NCBI GenBank assembly: GCA_021325255.1 | Contig: JAJPHP010000038.1 | Coordinates: 1-52,474 of the forward strand | Direction: 5' to 3' | From: Nitrososphaerota archaeon | GTDB lineage: Archaea; Thermoproteota; Nitrososphaeria; Nitrososphaerales; CADDZS01 | DNA length: 52,474 bases | Shown: piece after piece, positions 8,826 to 17,460 of the stretch | Layout of the letters: each line of letters begins with the position of its first letter | Position numbering within the stretch: position 1 is the first letter of the stretch | Translations under genes and position numbers: made by a program | The notes under the pieces: generated by a model | Seen by the model: only the letters and a program-made list of their open reading frames with translations | The model's database searches: none | Told to the model about the DNA's origin: nothing

Positions 8826-8862
8826 AATAAAAACCGAGGTGACGATCATCAAATTTGAGAAT
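8826..8862 (-). promoter_or_regulatory. Shared promoter element, site 3
   Basis: On the minus strand ATTCTCAA (8862-8855), then a TGATGATCGT core, CACCTCGG and TTTTTATT (8833-8826). TCAAATTTGA within it is a perfect dyad. It drives the exported protein at 8258-8791. Confidence 0.75.
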
Positions 8863-8965
8863 GCAAAGCCATATTGTACTTCTCGAATTACACAACGTTA
8901 CTATTCGAAAAATCAGGAATTAGTCATAGTCATTGCACCTAAGAAATACTGCGCGGTATGAAGGG

Positions 8966-9415
8966 TCAGGTCCAGCGCTCCTGCCAGTGCTCGTTTTCTA
9001 TTGAGTGAAATTTGAGGTGCAGTTTCTCGATCTCCCGCTCTTTCATCTGGCAGAAATATGCAAGGCGGAGATTCAAGTGACGCTCGAGTTCTTGAAACGA
9101 GGTCGTATAGTCGCCATTCCTATCGGGCTCTACGGGGTACATTGAATGCAGAAGAGCCAACAATTGGAAGAGTATTTCTTCCTCATCTTCTTTATTCTTC
9201 TTCTTTGTGCCTTTCCTTTTGTTCCTGGCTAATCGTTCTAGCTCGTCCTCATAATAGTCTGGAGTGGTCGCCTTCTCCGACGGTTCGAGATCATCCGTCA
9301 TGTCTCTTCCTCCCTTCTCCATCTCTCGAAAAGCAATTCCTCGACCAATGGAAGAGGATAGCATGCGAGTGAGACGGGAAAACAAAGACGATCCAATCCA
9401 GCGACTCATTGGCAA
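8966..9415 (-). CDS. Charged hypothetical protein
   Basis: A soluble, highly charged protein. The true start is probably the methionine at 9322 or 9301 rather than 9415, because the first 30 residues look like read-through of upstream sequence. The core has a lysine/glutamate-rich linker (ARNKRKGTKKKNKEDEEE) followed by a helical part with regularly spaced hydrophobics (ILFQLLALLHSMY, LNLRLAYFCQMKEREIEKL). No family recognised; a small protein-binding or nucleic-acid-associated role is possible. Confidence 0.55.
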   Translation of the reverse strand: MPMSRWIGSSLFSRLTRMLSSSIGRGIAFREMEKGGRDMTDDLEPSEKATTPDYYEDELERLARNKRKGTKKKNKEDEEEILFQLLALLHSMYPVEPDRNGDYTTSFQELERHLNLRLAYFCQMKEREIEKLHLKFHSIENEHWQERWT

Positions 9416-9687
9416 AAACTCCTGGAAGCTTCGAGTGTCTTAGCCATGAGCGGAATCGAGTACTAATTGAAACTAGTTCCCATTTCTTTCTCTAGATTAA
9501 TTCGACTATGGGTCGAACAGAAATGGACCGGCCAATAGATGAGTAGTATAGAGTTCAAACTGGATTGGAGGAAATCCGAATCTTGAGAGAAAATCCTGTC
9601 TCTCTAAACGAATACTATAGATTTCTATTCCAATACCCTTCTCTAGAAGGAATAAGATATCATTTCCTTTGGAGCTGCTAAGTAGTA

Positions 9688-9903
9688 TTGCGGGGAGAAG
9701 ATAATCGCAACGCGCCAGTTCAAAAACTGCTCAAGGAGGCACTGGATGAAGATCGAACAACTATTGTGACTGTGAAACTCTTGCGAAACGTAATTTCAAA
9801 GGAGACAAGCTCAGTCGCAGTTCAATCTCTCATAAACAAGATAATCGAGAGCGTGGGCGACAGCTCTCACCTAGTGCACACAGCCATGCTCCGGATTAAA
9901 TAA
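9688..9903 (+). CDS. Small helical hypothetical protein, 71 residues
   Basis: A TTG-started frame lying about 31 bases after a TATA box (GAATAAGATAT, about 9647-9657), as expected for a leaderless transcript. The product is almost entirely amphipathic helix (VQKLLKEALDEDRTTIVTVK, AVQSLINKIIESVGD). No family recognised. The intergenic 9416-9687 before it holds this promoter and a small inverted repeat but no gene. Confidence 0.5.
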   Translation: MRGEDNRNAPVQKLLKEALDEDRTTIVTVKLLRNVISKETSSVAVQSLINKIIESVGDSSHLVHTAMLRIK

Positions 9904-10412
9904 TTATAAGCTGCTTATGTTAATCGTCCACCATTTAGTTCTTCTTTCGTTTGAAATTTTTACGTTGTCAACAGGGCGAGACCGGGTAACGTATGCGCTA
10001 GACACATTTGATGACATAATCATTCTCATTCCAGTTTAGAACTTTTTCTTTCGTAAATATTGCATGCAATGGGCTATGTACTTCCTAGGCAGGCACTCTT
10101 CTTTTTTCGTGTTTTCCTGCTTCCCTTTTTTGGGAGAGAGACAATTGAAGGAAGGAGAATTCGGCCTTGTGAAAATTTTCACAGCTGGGACAGTGGAGCT
10201 CGCGGTAGAAGTTAAATCCCCAAGGCCTAGGCATCAACATATTTCGTTCAATTCAACCTTTCATGCAGCATGCTGCTTTGGTCGTGAGCTCAATACATTC
10301 TTCCGATCAGTAAGCACTACAGAAGCTTGGTCCTTCTATAAACACATAGATTGTGGATCAATCAGCGAACTTCAAGATTTTTAGTTTCTCTTTGACTCCG
10401 ATATGTAGTGCA
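9904..10412. other. Intergenic stretch with promoter of the next gene
   Basis: A plus-strand frame at 10064-10384 lacks family features and is not accepted. A TATA box (TCTATAAAC, about 10334-10341) belongs to the membrane-protein gene starting at 10413. Nothing else is recognised. Confidence 0.4.
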
Positions 10413-11537
10413 ATGTCTCGGCATCGCGATTGGGCTCTGTCCTTTCCTTGCTCTACGGTGCCAAATGCTTACCTTTTTTTGACTGTCACGTTACTTTTCA
10501 GCCTCCCGCTCCTGACTGCATACTATAGCGTCAACCAAAGCTTCTTTGTCACTGCGCTCATTCCCTATCTTGTGCTCTCAGCGCTGGGTACGATGCTCAT
10601 TGTTAGGCGCTCGCTGAATCGAAGATACACAAACCCCGCAGAAGCAGAGAAAGTCATTAGTTCCCTCTTCACAGACAGCTCGACAGATTCAAAGTCTTCT
10701 ACTTCCTCCTCCTTCATTACTCGGCTTAACACTGTTGTTCCATCGTACGTCGCTGTGGGAATCGTCACGTCTACGATAGTCACGTATGCGCTTCTGCGCT
10801 ACTTGCTTGCCTCTTCCTATCCTACGCCTCTCCCTTCATCGGTGAGCCTAGTTGAACCAGTTTACATGGCACTTCTGATTGCTTGCTCAATTTTTAGCTT
10901 CTCGAGGGCGCTGTATGCTCTATTTCCGATACTTAGGCGCATATTGCAACTGAAGAAATATGCTATAATGACATCCATCCTGGCTGTAGGATTTGCTGTC
11001 GTGTATTCGCTTGTGGTCAATGGTCTACTGATTGTAGGCGTCAATACGCAGGCCAACATGCCATCGTTGACCAATAGCTATCCGTTCTTCTATCCACCCA
11101 TGGCTCCCGGAACTCTCAATCCATTGGTTGATCTCGTCTATTTTCCCACGATGGTCATGCAGCCCATCTACCAAGTAAATTTCATTATAATCCCCTTCGA
11201 AGTCGTCTTTACCGCATTACTCTCATTACTGGTGGCTTCAAATGTTGCAATGGCTCATTATCTTATCTCAACCGACGCGCTGAGAGGCTGCTTTGCAAAG
11301 GGCGCCGCGTTGTCAACTGGTGGCTCTGTCTTGGGGCTTACGGCAACGTGCCCTACTTGTCTTGTACCAGCATTTGTCACCGCAATACTAGGAGGAATAG
11401 GTATCTGTGGAGTATCCAGCGCGCAGATACTTTATTCGAGCATTTATGGCGTCACGCTCCCTCCATTGATTAGCGTTCTGACTCTGGCTGCAAGTCTGGT
11501 TTACCTGTCGAAAGCAATCAAGAGAAAGGGCAGCTGA
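10413..11537 (+). CDS. Polytopic membrane protein with CPTC motif
   Basis: About 374 residues with roughly eight transmembrane segments. The last third contains a glycine-rich membrane segment followed by GLTATCPTCLVPAFV and then GGIGICGVSS, so a CxxC pair and another cysteine sit near the membrane. The CxxC could be redox-active or bind metal. The ATG at 10413 is preferred over a GTG at 10353 because the TATA box at 10334-10341 places transcription start near 10362. It precedes a CuA-like cupredoxin gene by 156 bases, suggesting a part in copper handling or electron transfer. No characterised family is recognised. Confidence 0.75.
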   Translation: MSRHRDWALSFPCSTVPNAYLFLTVTLLFSLPLLTAYYSVNQSFFVTALIPYLVLSALGTMLIVRRSLNRRYTNPAEAEKVISSLFTDSSTDSKSSTSSSFITRLNTVVPSYVAVGIVTSTIVTYALLRYLLASSYPTPLPSSVSLVEPVYMALLIACSIFSFSRALYALFPILRRILQLKKYAIMTSILAVGFAVVYSLVVNGLLIVGVNTQANMPSLTNSYPFFYPPMAPGTLNPLVDLVYFPTMVMQPIYQVNFIIIPFEVVFTALLSLLVASNVAMAHYLISTDALRGCFAKGAALSTGGSVLGLTATCPTCLVPAFVTAILGGIGICGVSSAQILYSSIYGVTLPPLISVLTLAASLVYLSKAIKRKGS

Positions 11538-11693
11538 GAGCAACATCATCGGTGGGCGGTCTCGGCGGCGTTCGATTGAGAGACCTTTATAGCAATCGTG
11601 GAATTTGAGATCGAGTGAATGATGCTCATGTGTTCTATATTCAGCTCTTTTCGATCCCGAGCGGCGCAGTCCGAATGAAGAAACTTATAGTGA

Positions 11694-12218
11694 ATGGAGG
11701 ATCAACTGTTTCTAAAATTGAAGCGCCTCAATGCAATCCTAATTGTCGTAATCGTTGTGGCCGCCGGTATTGGTGCGACTTTCGCGTATGTTACATACTT
11801 CAGGGGCGGTGGCCAGAGTGGACAAATTAATTGCAGCAATATCCCACCAGCGCCTTCTCCAAATTCTGGAAATGCAACCGCCGGTGACAGTCCAACTGCA
11901 AGTTTCATCATTGTAGACGCGGATCCAGGTAGCCCCTACGAAGGGATGAATGGCAGCGCGTATCACTTGGATGTTCCATGGCCGGTCATTAGAGTTCACC
12001 AGGGACAGAAAGTGACGATAACCGTAATGAATTGCGCCTCTTCCGAGCCGCACGGCTTTGCGATCACCCACTATCTCGACAGCGGAGTCGCGCTCCCCAC
12101 CGGAAGCTCCTACACCCTGACTTTCACCGCGAACGAGAAGGGAACGTTCAGAATGTATTGTAGTATCTTCTGCTCGATCCATCCGTTGATGCAGAACGGC
12201 GCACTCATTGTTAGCTAA
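11694..12218 (+). CDS. Membrane-anchored cupredoxin with CuA-like site
   Basis: A 174-residue protein: an N-terminal anchor (ILIVVIVVAAGIGATFAYV), a linker rich in Pro, Ser and Gly, then a cupredoxin domain. Near the end CSIFCSIHPLM gives two cysteines three apart, then His and Met, close to the CuA signature of oxidase subunit II (CxxxCxxxHxxM) but one residue shorter. An upstream histidine in SEPHGFAI completes a likely copper site. It probably transfers electrons on the outer face of the membrane. No oxidase subunit I gene lies in the window. Confidence 0.75.
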   Translation: MEDQLFLKLKRLNAILIVVIVVAAGIGATFAYVTYFRGGGQSGQINCSNIPPAPSPNSGNATAGDSPTASFIIVDADPGSPYEGMNGSAYHLDVPWPVIRVHQGQKVTITVMNCASSEPHGFAITHYLDSGVALPTGSSYTLTFTANEKGTFRMYCSIFCSIHPLMQNGALIVS

Positions 12219-12223
12219 TCAGA

Positions 12224-13057
12224 TCAATGCAAGAGCGCGGCCGAGTAGAGGAGGAAAAATCCTATCAGAACTGCGAGGAATACCTTCCAGCCCAGATGAA
12301 TCGGTGCATTTTCTCCCACCTTGAAACTGGGGTTTATTGCTTCGACCAACCTCAGGGCGGCGTATATCGCTGAGGTCACGCCGAACGCAAAGAAGTACGT
12401 GGTGTCTAGGCTAATGAAGTATCCAATCGAAGTGCCAATGGCTCCGGGTATTCCGAAGAAGAGACCGAGAACCGGCAGGTGCCACCAGGATCTTCTGGTA
12501 GCAACGGTCCCGCCGCTACTTTTCCTCCCACCCAGATATGCTGCGTATGCCGCTGCAATAATTGCGGACTCCAAAAACTTGTGCAGCGGATATGAGGCCA
12601 CGGCGCTCAGGCCGCCGAAAGCATCGACCAGCGAATTTGACGCCTGGGAGGCCGCGGACCCAAAGTCCCAGCCCTCCCCTAGCCCGTGTATGCCTGTAAC
12701 TATTGCGATTCCGGCAGGTATGAGAAAGAGCAGGGCTGCCGACTTCGTTGTACTATAGCCTGCGTTGCGATCCGGCACCGCAAAATGATCGAATATTGCA
12801 AGTGTGGCGAGGCCGAGTACAAAAGCAACAATGAGACCTAATTGGGGCAGGCCGCCCCCAAAACTCGAGTTTACATCGAGCTGCGCCGCATCATTCAGGG
12901 TGTCGAAGAAGTACCAAAAGGTCAGACCCACGCCTATTGCAGCAATGTACCTCACATGAATGCGCGACGCGAGACTCGTCACTAGATACAGGGAGATGTA
13001 CGCGGGTATCAGCGTAGCCGCTAGGATTCCTACGACGCTTGTTGCAAAGTCAACCAT
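12224..13057 (-). CDS. ZIP-like divalent-metal transporter
   Basis: A 277-residue integral membrane protein with about eight hydrophobic segments. The metal-site motifs of ZIP proteins are visible: GIHGLGEGWDFG in the fourth or fifth helix and LHKFLESAIIAAA in the next. ZIP proteins import zinc, iron or manganese. It converges on the cupredoxin with only a few bases between the stops, and follows the small two-helix protein at 13106-13369 by 48 bases, with which it is likely co-transcribed. Confidence 0.7.
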   Translation of the reverse strand: MVDFATSVVGILAATLIPAYISLYLVTSLASRIHVRYIAAIGVGLTFWYFFDTLNDAAQLDVNSSFGGGLPQLGLIVAFVLGLATLAIFDHFAVPDRNAGYSTTKSAALLFLIPAGIAIVTGIHGLGEGWDFGSAASQASNSLVDAFGGLSAVASYPLHKFLESAIIAAAYAAYLGGRKSSGGTVATRRSWWHLPVLGLFFGIPGAIGTSIGYFISLDTTYFFAFGVTSAIYAALRLVEAINPSFKVGENAPIHLGWKVFLAVLIGFFLLYSAALLH

Positions 13058-13105
13058 TTCTTTTGATTACTTGCTTGATATGGGGCCTTAATAGTAATTT
13101 GCGGC

Positions 13106-13369
13106 TCAACCTGCTCTCTGTCTCATACCCCACGGGGCCCACATGGCACCCATGACCGCGATGAAGACCAAGGAAATCACTACGGATATGGCGATGTTCC
13201 GGTAGATGTTGAAATTAGCCGCGTAGAAGAACAACCACACTATCCCGGCGATCACAGCTCCAAAGAAGGTGATGATGGATACAGCAACTCTCCAGCCCAT
13301 CCCTTCGGAGCCATTTTTGTTCAAGGTCCTCTCTTCTGGTGGTGACGTCATACTAGAAGTACTACTCAC
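13106..13369 (-). CDS. Small two-helix membrane protein
   Basis: An 87-residue protein with a polar N-terminus, two transmembrane helices (ITFFGAVIAGIVWLFFYAA and ISVVISLVFIAVMGAMW) and the ending WAPWGMRQRAG. A close paralogue is encoded at 49289-49546, with the same GMGWRV entry and WAPWGMR ending. Transcription should start at or next to the ATG because the TATA box of the shared promoter (13395-13402) is 26 bases upstream. Function unknown. Confidence 0.8.
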   Translation of the reverse strand: MSSTSSMTSPPEERTLNKNGSEGMGWRVAVSIITFFGAVIAGIVWLFFYAANFNIYRNIAISVVISLVFIAVMGAMWAPWGMRQRAG

Positions 13370-13394
13370 CTCAGATTACAATGCATCACTTTCA

Positions 13395-13431
13395 CATATA
13401 ATGGTGGGACACGATCCTCAGATTTGAGAAT
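13395..13431 (-). promoter_or_regulatory. Shared promoter element, site 4
   Basis: On the minus strand ATTCTCAA (13431-13424), then CTGAGGATCGTG and ATTATATG (13402-13395). It drives the two-helix protein and probably the ZIP-like gene behind it. Confidence 0.75.
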
Positions 13432-13546
13432 TGCACTTCACAACTGGCATGCGTGCAAAGAAGGATCCGGTCGCGCCAAGGCATTTCCCGTTCAAACCAA
13501 CTTACCGGCCGAATCAGATGTAATAAGTGAATGCCGTCTATTTTTG

Positions 13547-13852
13547 GTTCTGTTGCGTTAACTGTGTCGGATTTTCAATTGGGTGTTTCACTTTGGGTGG
13601 TGGAGTCGCCTCTATCGATCAGGACATTCTCGCTGCTTTCATGATCACTGTCATGATTTTGTTTTTTTGCGTTGCTCAGTAAGTCTTTGAGCCACAATAA
13701 TCGTATAAATCAGAAGAGCAGCAAATACTATCGAGACAGACAGTAGATCGATAGTACCTGAGACCTTCACCACTCAAAGTGAAACACCCCACTCAGAATT
13801 GAGCGAGGTGGCAGAGCTGTTTTTCCCCACCACCCGCTTAATGCAACAGAAT
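13547..13852. mobile_element. Short inverted-repeat element, IS6-like ends (MITE-like)
   Basis: The two ends are inverted repeats: GGTTCTGTTGCGTTAA near 13547 and, reversed, GATTCTGTTGCATTAA near 13852. Inside each end another match occurs (GGGTGTTTCACTTTG near 13580 against its complement near 13778), followed by CTATCGATC. The outer GGTTCTGTTGC resembles the terminal repeats of IS6/IS26-family elements. At about 300 bases it is too short for a transposase, and none is seen, so it looks like a non-autonomous derivative. No target-site duplication is visible. A 40-codon frame lies inside it. Confidence 0.5.
13651..13773 (-). CDS. Possible 40-residue membrane peptide inside the inverted-repeat element
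   Basis: A GTG-started frame encodes a single hydrophobic helix followed by a basic tail (FAALLIYTIIVAQRLTEQRK). The composition is what a small membrane peptide would show, but it may be chance in an A/T-rich element. No promoter or ribosome site decides it. Confidence 0.25.
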   Translation of the reverse strand: MVKVSGTIDLLSVSIVFAALLIYTIIVAQRLTEQRKKTKS

Positions 13853-13943
13853 CGTAACTTGAGCTATGTATATGAGTACGCGCAAGAGAGATCTTGATTT
13901 GCATTTCGGAACAGGCGATCCTTGACTGTTCCATAATCTCTAA

Positions 13944-16037
13944 TCAAAATTTGGGTTTGAATCTCCTCAATGTGAGGGAGTTAGTCACCACGGTTACCGA
14001 GGAAAGCGCCATTGCAAGCCCCGCGAATATGGGATTCAGGACGACTCCAATTAGAATGTAAAGCAGTCCCGCGGCAACCGGAATCAGCCCGATGTTGTAG
14101 ATAAATGCCCAGAAGAGGTTCTGCTTGATCTTGCTCATCGTACTGCGAGAAAGCTGAATGCCAGCTACGACATCGCGCAGATCGTCCTTCATCAAGATCA
14201 GTCCTCCGGTTTCAATCGCAATGTCTGAGCCCGAGCCTATTGCAATCCCCACGTCGGCCTGAGCCAGAGCCGGGGCGTCGTTGATTCCGTCTCCCACCAT
14301 CGCTACCTTTCTATGCTCCTCGCTCTGTAACCTCTTCACCACCTCATATTTTTCAGCGGGAAGAACCTCTGCAAAGAATTTGTTAATGCCCACTTGTTCT
14401 GCTATCGCGGCGGCGGTTTCCTTGTTATCCCCGGTCAGCATAATCACCTGCAGTTTCATCTTTTTGAGCGCTCGGACGGCCTGTTGAGCATGTTCTTTGA
14501 GCGTGTCTGCAACAGCTATCAATGCAGAAACCTGCTTGTTAATTGCAAGAATCATTACCGTCTTGCCCTGCGCCTGCAATTCTGAAAGTTTCCTACGATC
14601 CTCGTCTGATAGTCGCAATCCGAAGGAATCGAGGATACGCACGTTGCCAAAAATAATGTCACTACCTGAGTACGTCGCGTGAACTCCCCGACCCGAGATT
14701 GATTCGAAGGTGTCCGGATCTGGGACGACTCCATCATCTAAATCACTCTTAGCTCTTCTCAGGATGGCAGCGGCTAGCGGGTGCTCTGATTGTTTTTCGG
14801 CGATTGCTGCAAACTTTAGGATTTCTTTTTCGGTGAAAGTTGAACCCAGGTTTAGAACATCAGTAACGGAAGGCTCCCCTTTGGTGAGCGTCCCGGTCTT
14901 GTCGAAGACTACCGTGTCAATCTTTTGAGTCCGCTCGAGATACTCTCCTCCTTTGATCAGTATGCCGTTTTCGGCACCCTTTCCCGCCCCCACAACTATC
15001 GCTGCCGGAGTAGCAAGCCCCAGAGCGCATGGACAAGCTATGATCAGGACCGCCACGGCGGTGGTGAAACCAAAACTGATGGGCTCATGAGCGATAAATG
15101 TCCACGCTGCGAAAGAAATGAGTGCAACGGAAACCACGATCGGTACAAAGTACCTCGAAATTGTATCGACCAGTCTCTCCACGGGTCCCTTTGTACTCTG
15201 CGCCTCCTGTACTACTTGGACAATCTTGGAGAGCGTCGTATCCGTTCCAACCTTGGTTGCCCTGACTTTGAGAGAGCCCTGTCCGTTGATCGTTGCCCCT
15301 ATGACCGGACTGTCTTTCATTTTCTCAACGGGGATGCTCTCACCCGTTACCATCTTCTCGTCCACGGATGAGTGTCCGTCGATGACCACGCCATCCGTCG
15401 CGACTCGCTCTCCAGGCCTGACTAGGAAAACGTCTCCTACGCCAACCTGCTCTATTGGAACTTCCTCCTCTCGCCCATCGCCGCGTATGACTGTGGCGGT
15501 TCTGGGCTGTAGTTCCACAAGTTTTCTTATCGCTTCGGTGGCCCTCCCCCTCACGGAAAATTCGAGCAGCCTTCCAATGAGTATCAGGGCGATAATTATC
15601 GCAGAAGTATCGAAGTACAACCCGCCGTAAGGAAACTGTTCTGGGAACAGGACGTAGATCAGGCTGTAGAAGTAAGCCGCCGAAGTCCCGACCGCGATCA
15701 AGACGTCCATGTTGGAGGAACGCATTCTGATTGCGTCGTAGGTTCCTCGGTAGAAACGCCACCCGGCGATGAACTGGACCGGGGTTGCGAGTATCAACAA
15801 AAGCCATCCTATGGGTATGACTGTGGAAATCGAGACGTAGGACAAAATCAAGATGGGGATGCCTAGTACAAGGCTCAGGACGACGCTGAACTTTACATTC
15901 CTGAGTTCTATCTCGGGTCTTGTAAATTGGTGGAGGCAGGACTCGCTGCAAAAATAATAGGTCGTCCCTCTCACAGTTGCGTGGAGTGCCTCCGGGGACT
16001 CTTCAACAAACATCCCGCAGACAGGGTCTGTTGCCAT
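13944..16037 (-). CDS. copA: Copper-exporting P1B-type ATPase with N-terminal YHS domain
   Basis: A 697-residue heavy-metal ATPase. Residues 1-45 form a YHS/TRASH-like metal domain (DPVCGMFV, then YYFCSESCLHQF) in place of the usual HMA domain. The membrane metal site is CPCALGLATP, the phosphorylation site DKTGTLTKG, the actuator loop TGES, the nucleotide-binding EHPLA and the hinge GDGINDAPAL. It should export Cu(I). The TRASH-domain regulator lies just upstream on the same strand and a palindrome (16100-16113) sits 63 bases before the ATG. A YHS domain in place of HMA occurs in some archaeal and bacterial CopA/CopB proteins. Confidence 0.92.
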   Translation of the reverse strand: MATDPVCGMFVEESPEALHATVRGTTYYFCSESCLHQFTRPEIELRNVKFSVVLSLVLGIPILILSYVSISTVIPIGWLLLILATPVQFIAGWRFYRGTYDAIRMRSSNMDVLIAVGTSAAYFYSLIYVLFPEQFPYGGLYFDTSAIIIALILIGRLLEFSVRGRATEAIRKLVELQPRTATVIRGDGREEEVPIEQVGVGDVFLVRPGERVATDGVVIDGHSSVDEKMVTGESIPVEKMKDSPVIGATINGQGSLKVRATKVGTDTTLSKIVQVVQEAQSTKGPVERLVDTISRYFVPIVVSVALISFAAWTFIAHEPISFGFTTAVAVLIIACPCALGLATPAAIVVGAGKGAENGILIKGGEYLERTQKIDTVVFDKTGTLTKGEPSVTDVLNLGSTFTEKEILKFAAIAEKQSEHPLAAAILRRAKSDLDDGVVPDPDTFESISGRGVHATYSGSDIIFGNVRILDSFGLRLSDEDRRKLSELQAQGKTVMILAINKQVSALIAVADTLKEHAQQAVRALKKMKLQVIMLTGDNKETAAAIAEQVGINKFFAEVLPAEKYEVVKRLQSEEHRKVAMVGDGINDAPALAQADVGIAIGSGSDIAIETGGLILMKDDLRDVVAGIQLSRSTMSKIKQNLFWAFIYNIGLIPVAAGLLYILIGVVLNPIFAGLAMALSSVTVVTNSLTLRRFKPKF

Positions 16038-16099
16038 ATAGACGAACCTTTTCTCCTCCAGCTAGGAAGTAGCGGCGTGTGGAAGGATAAGTAGTCGTA

Positions 16100-16113
16100 T
16101 TTACAAATGTAAA
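16100..16113. promoter_or_regulatory. Palindromic operator, copper locus, site A
   Basis: TTTACA-AA-TGTAAA, an interrupted palindrome before copA and overlapping the last codon of the regulator gene. The same TTACA-two bases-TGTAA core occurs at 16814-16825. It is the likely binding site of the TRASH-domain Lrp regulator. Confidence 0.55.
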
Positions 16114-16748
16114 GTATCGGATTGGGAGCGCCTGTTGACGGCTTGTATTCTTGCCTTGTGCTTTTCTAAATACGTCGACCTGCACGTCTTGCAGCAAAAG
16201 TAATAACGTGTTGACGCGACCTTGATCGAATAGGGTCTGCTTGTGGTTATGTCGCCCTTGCATAGGTCGCAGGACAGTTTCATCTGGAACTCGCCGGCGA
16301 ATGGGAGCGGATGCTCGTCCTTGATTGTTTCTGTGACGATTTGACTGCTGGCGACCTCGATGTTCAGTTTCCTGAGACGAGGCCCTGTCAGGAAGCGTTG
16401 AAGCGCTTGGGCGCTAGGAACGCTGAGTTTGATCATCAGGTTGTTCGCTCCGGTGGTCAGGAACACTCCGCAGACTTCCGGCATTCGCGCAAGGTCTCTT
16501 GCAACCACTGAGAGATCGGAGGAGGGCGCAGTAAGCGTAGCGAGTGCGACCAGACCCGAGTTGTCTGAGGCGTCCAGATTTAGGACTGGAACAAACTTTT
16601 GAATCAGCCCCGCTCGCTTCATTCTTTCGAATCTGCTCGACACGGTGGGGGTCGAGAGGGAAGACTTTACTGCGATCTGGCGAAGGGACGCCCTGCCGTC
16701 CTGTGAGAGTTCCCTTAATATGATTAGGTCAATCGGGTCGAGTTTCAC
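16101..16748 (-). CDS. Lrp-type regulator with C-terminal TRASH metal-sensing domain
   Basis: A 215-residue protein. Residues 1-60 hold an AsnC/Lrp helix-turn-helix (LIILRELSQDGRASLRQIAV, TVSSRFERM), residues 65-150 an effector domain and the C-terminus a TRASH domain with cysteines in LSCDLCKGD and YYFCCKTCRSTYLEKH. This architecture is known from archaeal copper regulators of the CopR/CopT type. It lies between copA and the YHS protein and flanks two copies of a palindrome, so it probably controls both. A TATA box on the minus strand (CTTTTATTC, about 16802-16810) lies 55 bases before the ATG. Confidence 0.85.
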   Translation of the reverse strand: MKLDPIDLIILRELSQDGRASLRQIAVKSSLSTPTVSSRFERMKRAGLIQKFVPVLNLDASDNSGLVALATLTAPSSDLSVVARDLARMPEVCGVFLTTGANNLMIKLSVPSAQALQRFLTGPRLRKLNIEVASSQIVTETIKDEHPLPFAGEFQMKLSCDLCKGDITTSRPYSIKVASTRYYFCCKTCRSTYLEKHKARIQAVNRRSQSDTLHL

Positions 16749-16813
16749 ATTTCATCGTCTTTCTCTTGGATGAGATTGTACGTTTCTTTTGAACACACCC
16801 CAGAATAAAAGCC

Positions 16814-16825
16814 TTACAATTGTAA
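16814..16825. promoter_or_regulatory. Palindromic operator, copper locus, site B
   Basis: TTACAATTGTAA, a perfect 12-base palindrome in the divergent intergenic region between the regulator (minus) and the YHS protein (plus). It lies next to a TATA box for the regulator and just upstream of one (AAATATG, about 16838) for the YHS gene. Confidence 0.6.
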
Positions 16826-16883
16826 AGCAGAAGCGACAAATATGTTTGGGTGCATGTGATTTTCCAAGGGCGAATCTAACGCA

Positions 16884-17033
16884 TTGGTCAATGATCCGGT
16901 CTGCGGAATGATGGTGGACGAGAAGAAGACGAAGCTCAAGTCAGATCACGGAGGGCAGTCATTCTACTTCTGCTCTGCCGACTGCGAGGCAAAGTTCGAC
17001 GCCGATCCGCACAGGTACGGGCACCCGAAGTAA
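16884..17033 (+). CDS. YHS-domain metal-binding protein, 49 residues
   Basis: A TTG-started frame encodes a stand-alone YHS domain: NDPVCGMMVDEKK at the start, then SFYFCSADCEAKFDADPHRY. The three cysteines match those at the N-terminus of CopA, so this is likely a small copper carrier or chaperone of the same system. No ATG is available in frame (TGA at 16857-16859 bounds it). The promoter region carries the palindromic operator at 16814-16825. Confidence 0.75.
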   Translation: MVNDPVCGMMVDEKKTKLKSDHGGQSFYFCSADCEAKFDADPHRYGHPK

Positions 17034-17250
17034 GAAAAATCGGTGCGGATAGGCTCTGTCTTTGGTTCTTCTCTTGTCCCTCTTTCTTTCCACGCTCTTC
17101 CGAAAGCTAGGGTAAACTCAAATCTTCTTAGACACGACTTTTCTATCTTTGAATCCTTTGGTCGAAAAGATCATGATAGAATAAGAACAATTGACACACA
17201 CCACTACGGGCTCTCTGACATCTAAGACCCTTTTGTTGAGAAAACGAGAA

Positions 17251-17460
17251 TTACACGAATTCACACTTGCATTCGTAGCCGTACTCCGTGCGCTTTACGA
17301 GACCATGAATCGTTAGGCGCCGCACTATTCGAGATACGACTTCCTGATGCAACATGGCACGCTGTTTCAACTGAGTGAAGGAGTTGGTGTTGCAGATTGG
17401 CAAATCAGATTGCATACGATAGATTCCCTGTGTGTAAGCTGGACGCAATCGGTTTCGCAT
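17251..17460 (-). CDS. Possible small winged-helix-like protein
   Basis: A 69-residue frame with a helix-turn-helix-like core (LHQEVVSRIVRRLTIHGLVK) followed by a short wing (RTEYGYECKCEFV) with two cysteines. It might be a fragment of a larger regulator. No TATA box is clear. The surrounding 17034-17942 contains no other solid gene. Confidence 0.35.
   Translation of the reverse strand: MRNRLRPAYTQGIYRMQSDLPICNTNSFTQLKQRAMLHQEVVSRIVRRLTIHGLVKRTEYGYECKCEFV

Noticed and set aside
10064..10384. Plus-strand frame of 106 codons
   Set aside because: No domain features and it overlaps the promoter of the membrane protein at 10413.
11594..11627. Possible further shared-promoter copy before the CuA-like cupredoxin
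   Set aside because: It contains TTTATAG and a TTTGAGAT-like string, but in the wrong order and orientation for the element.
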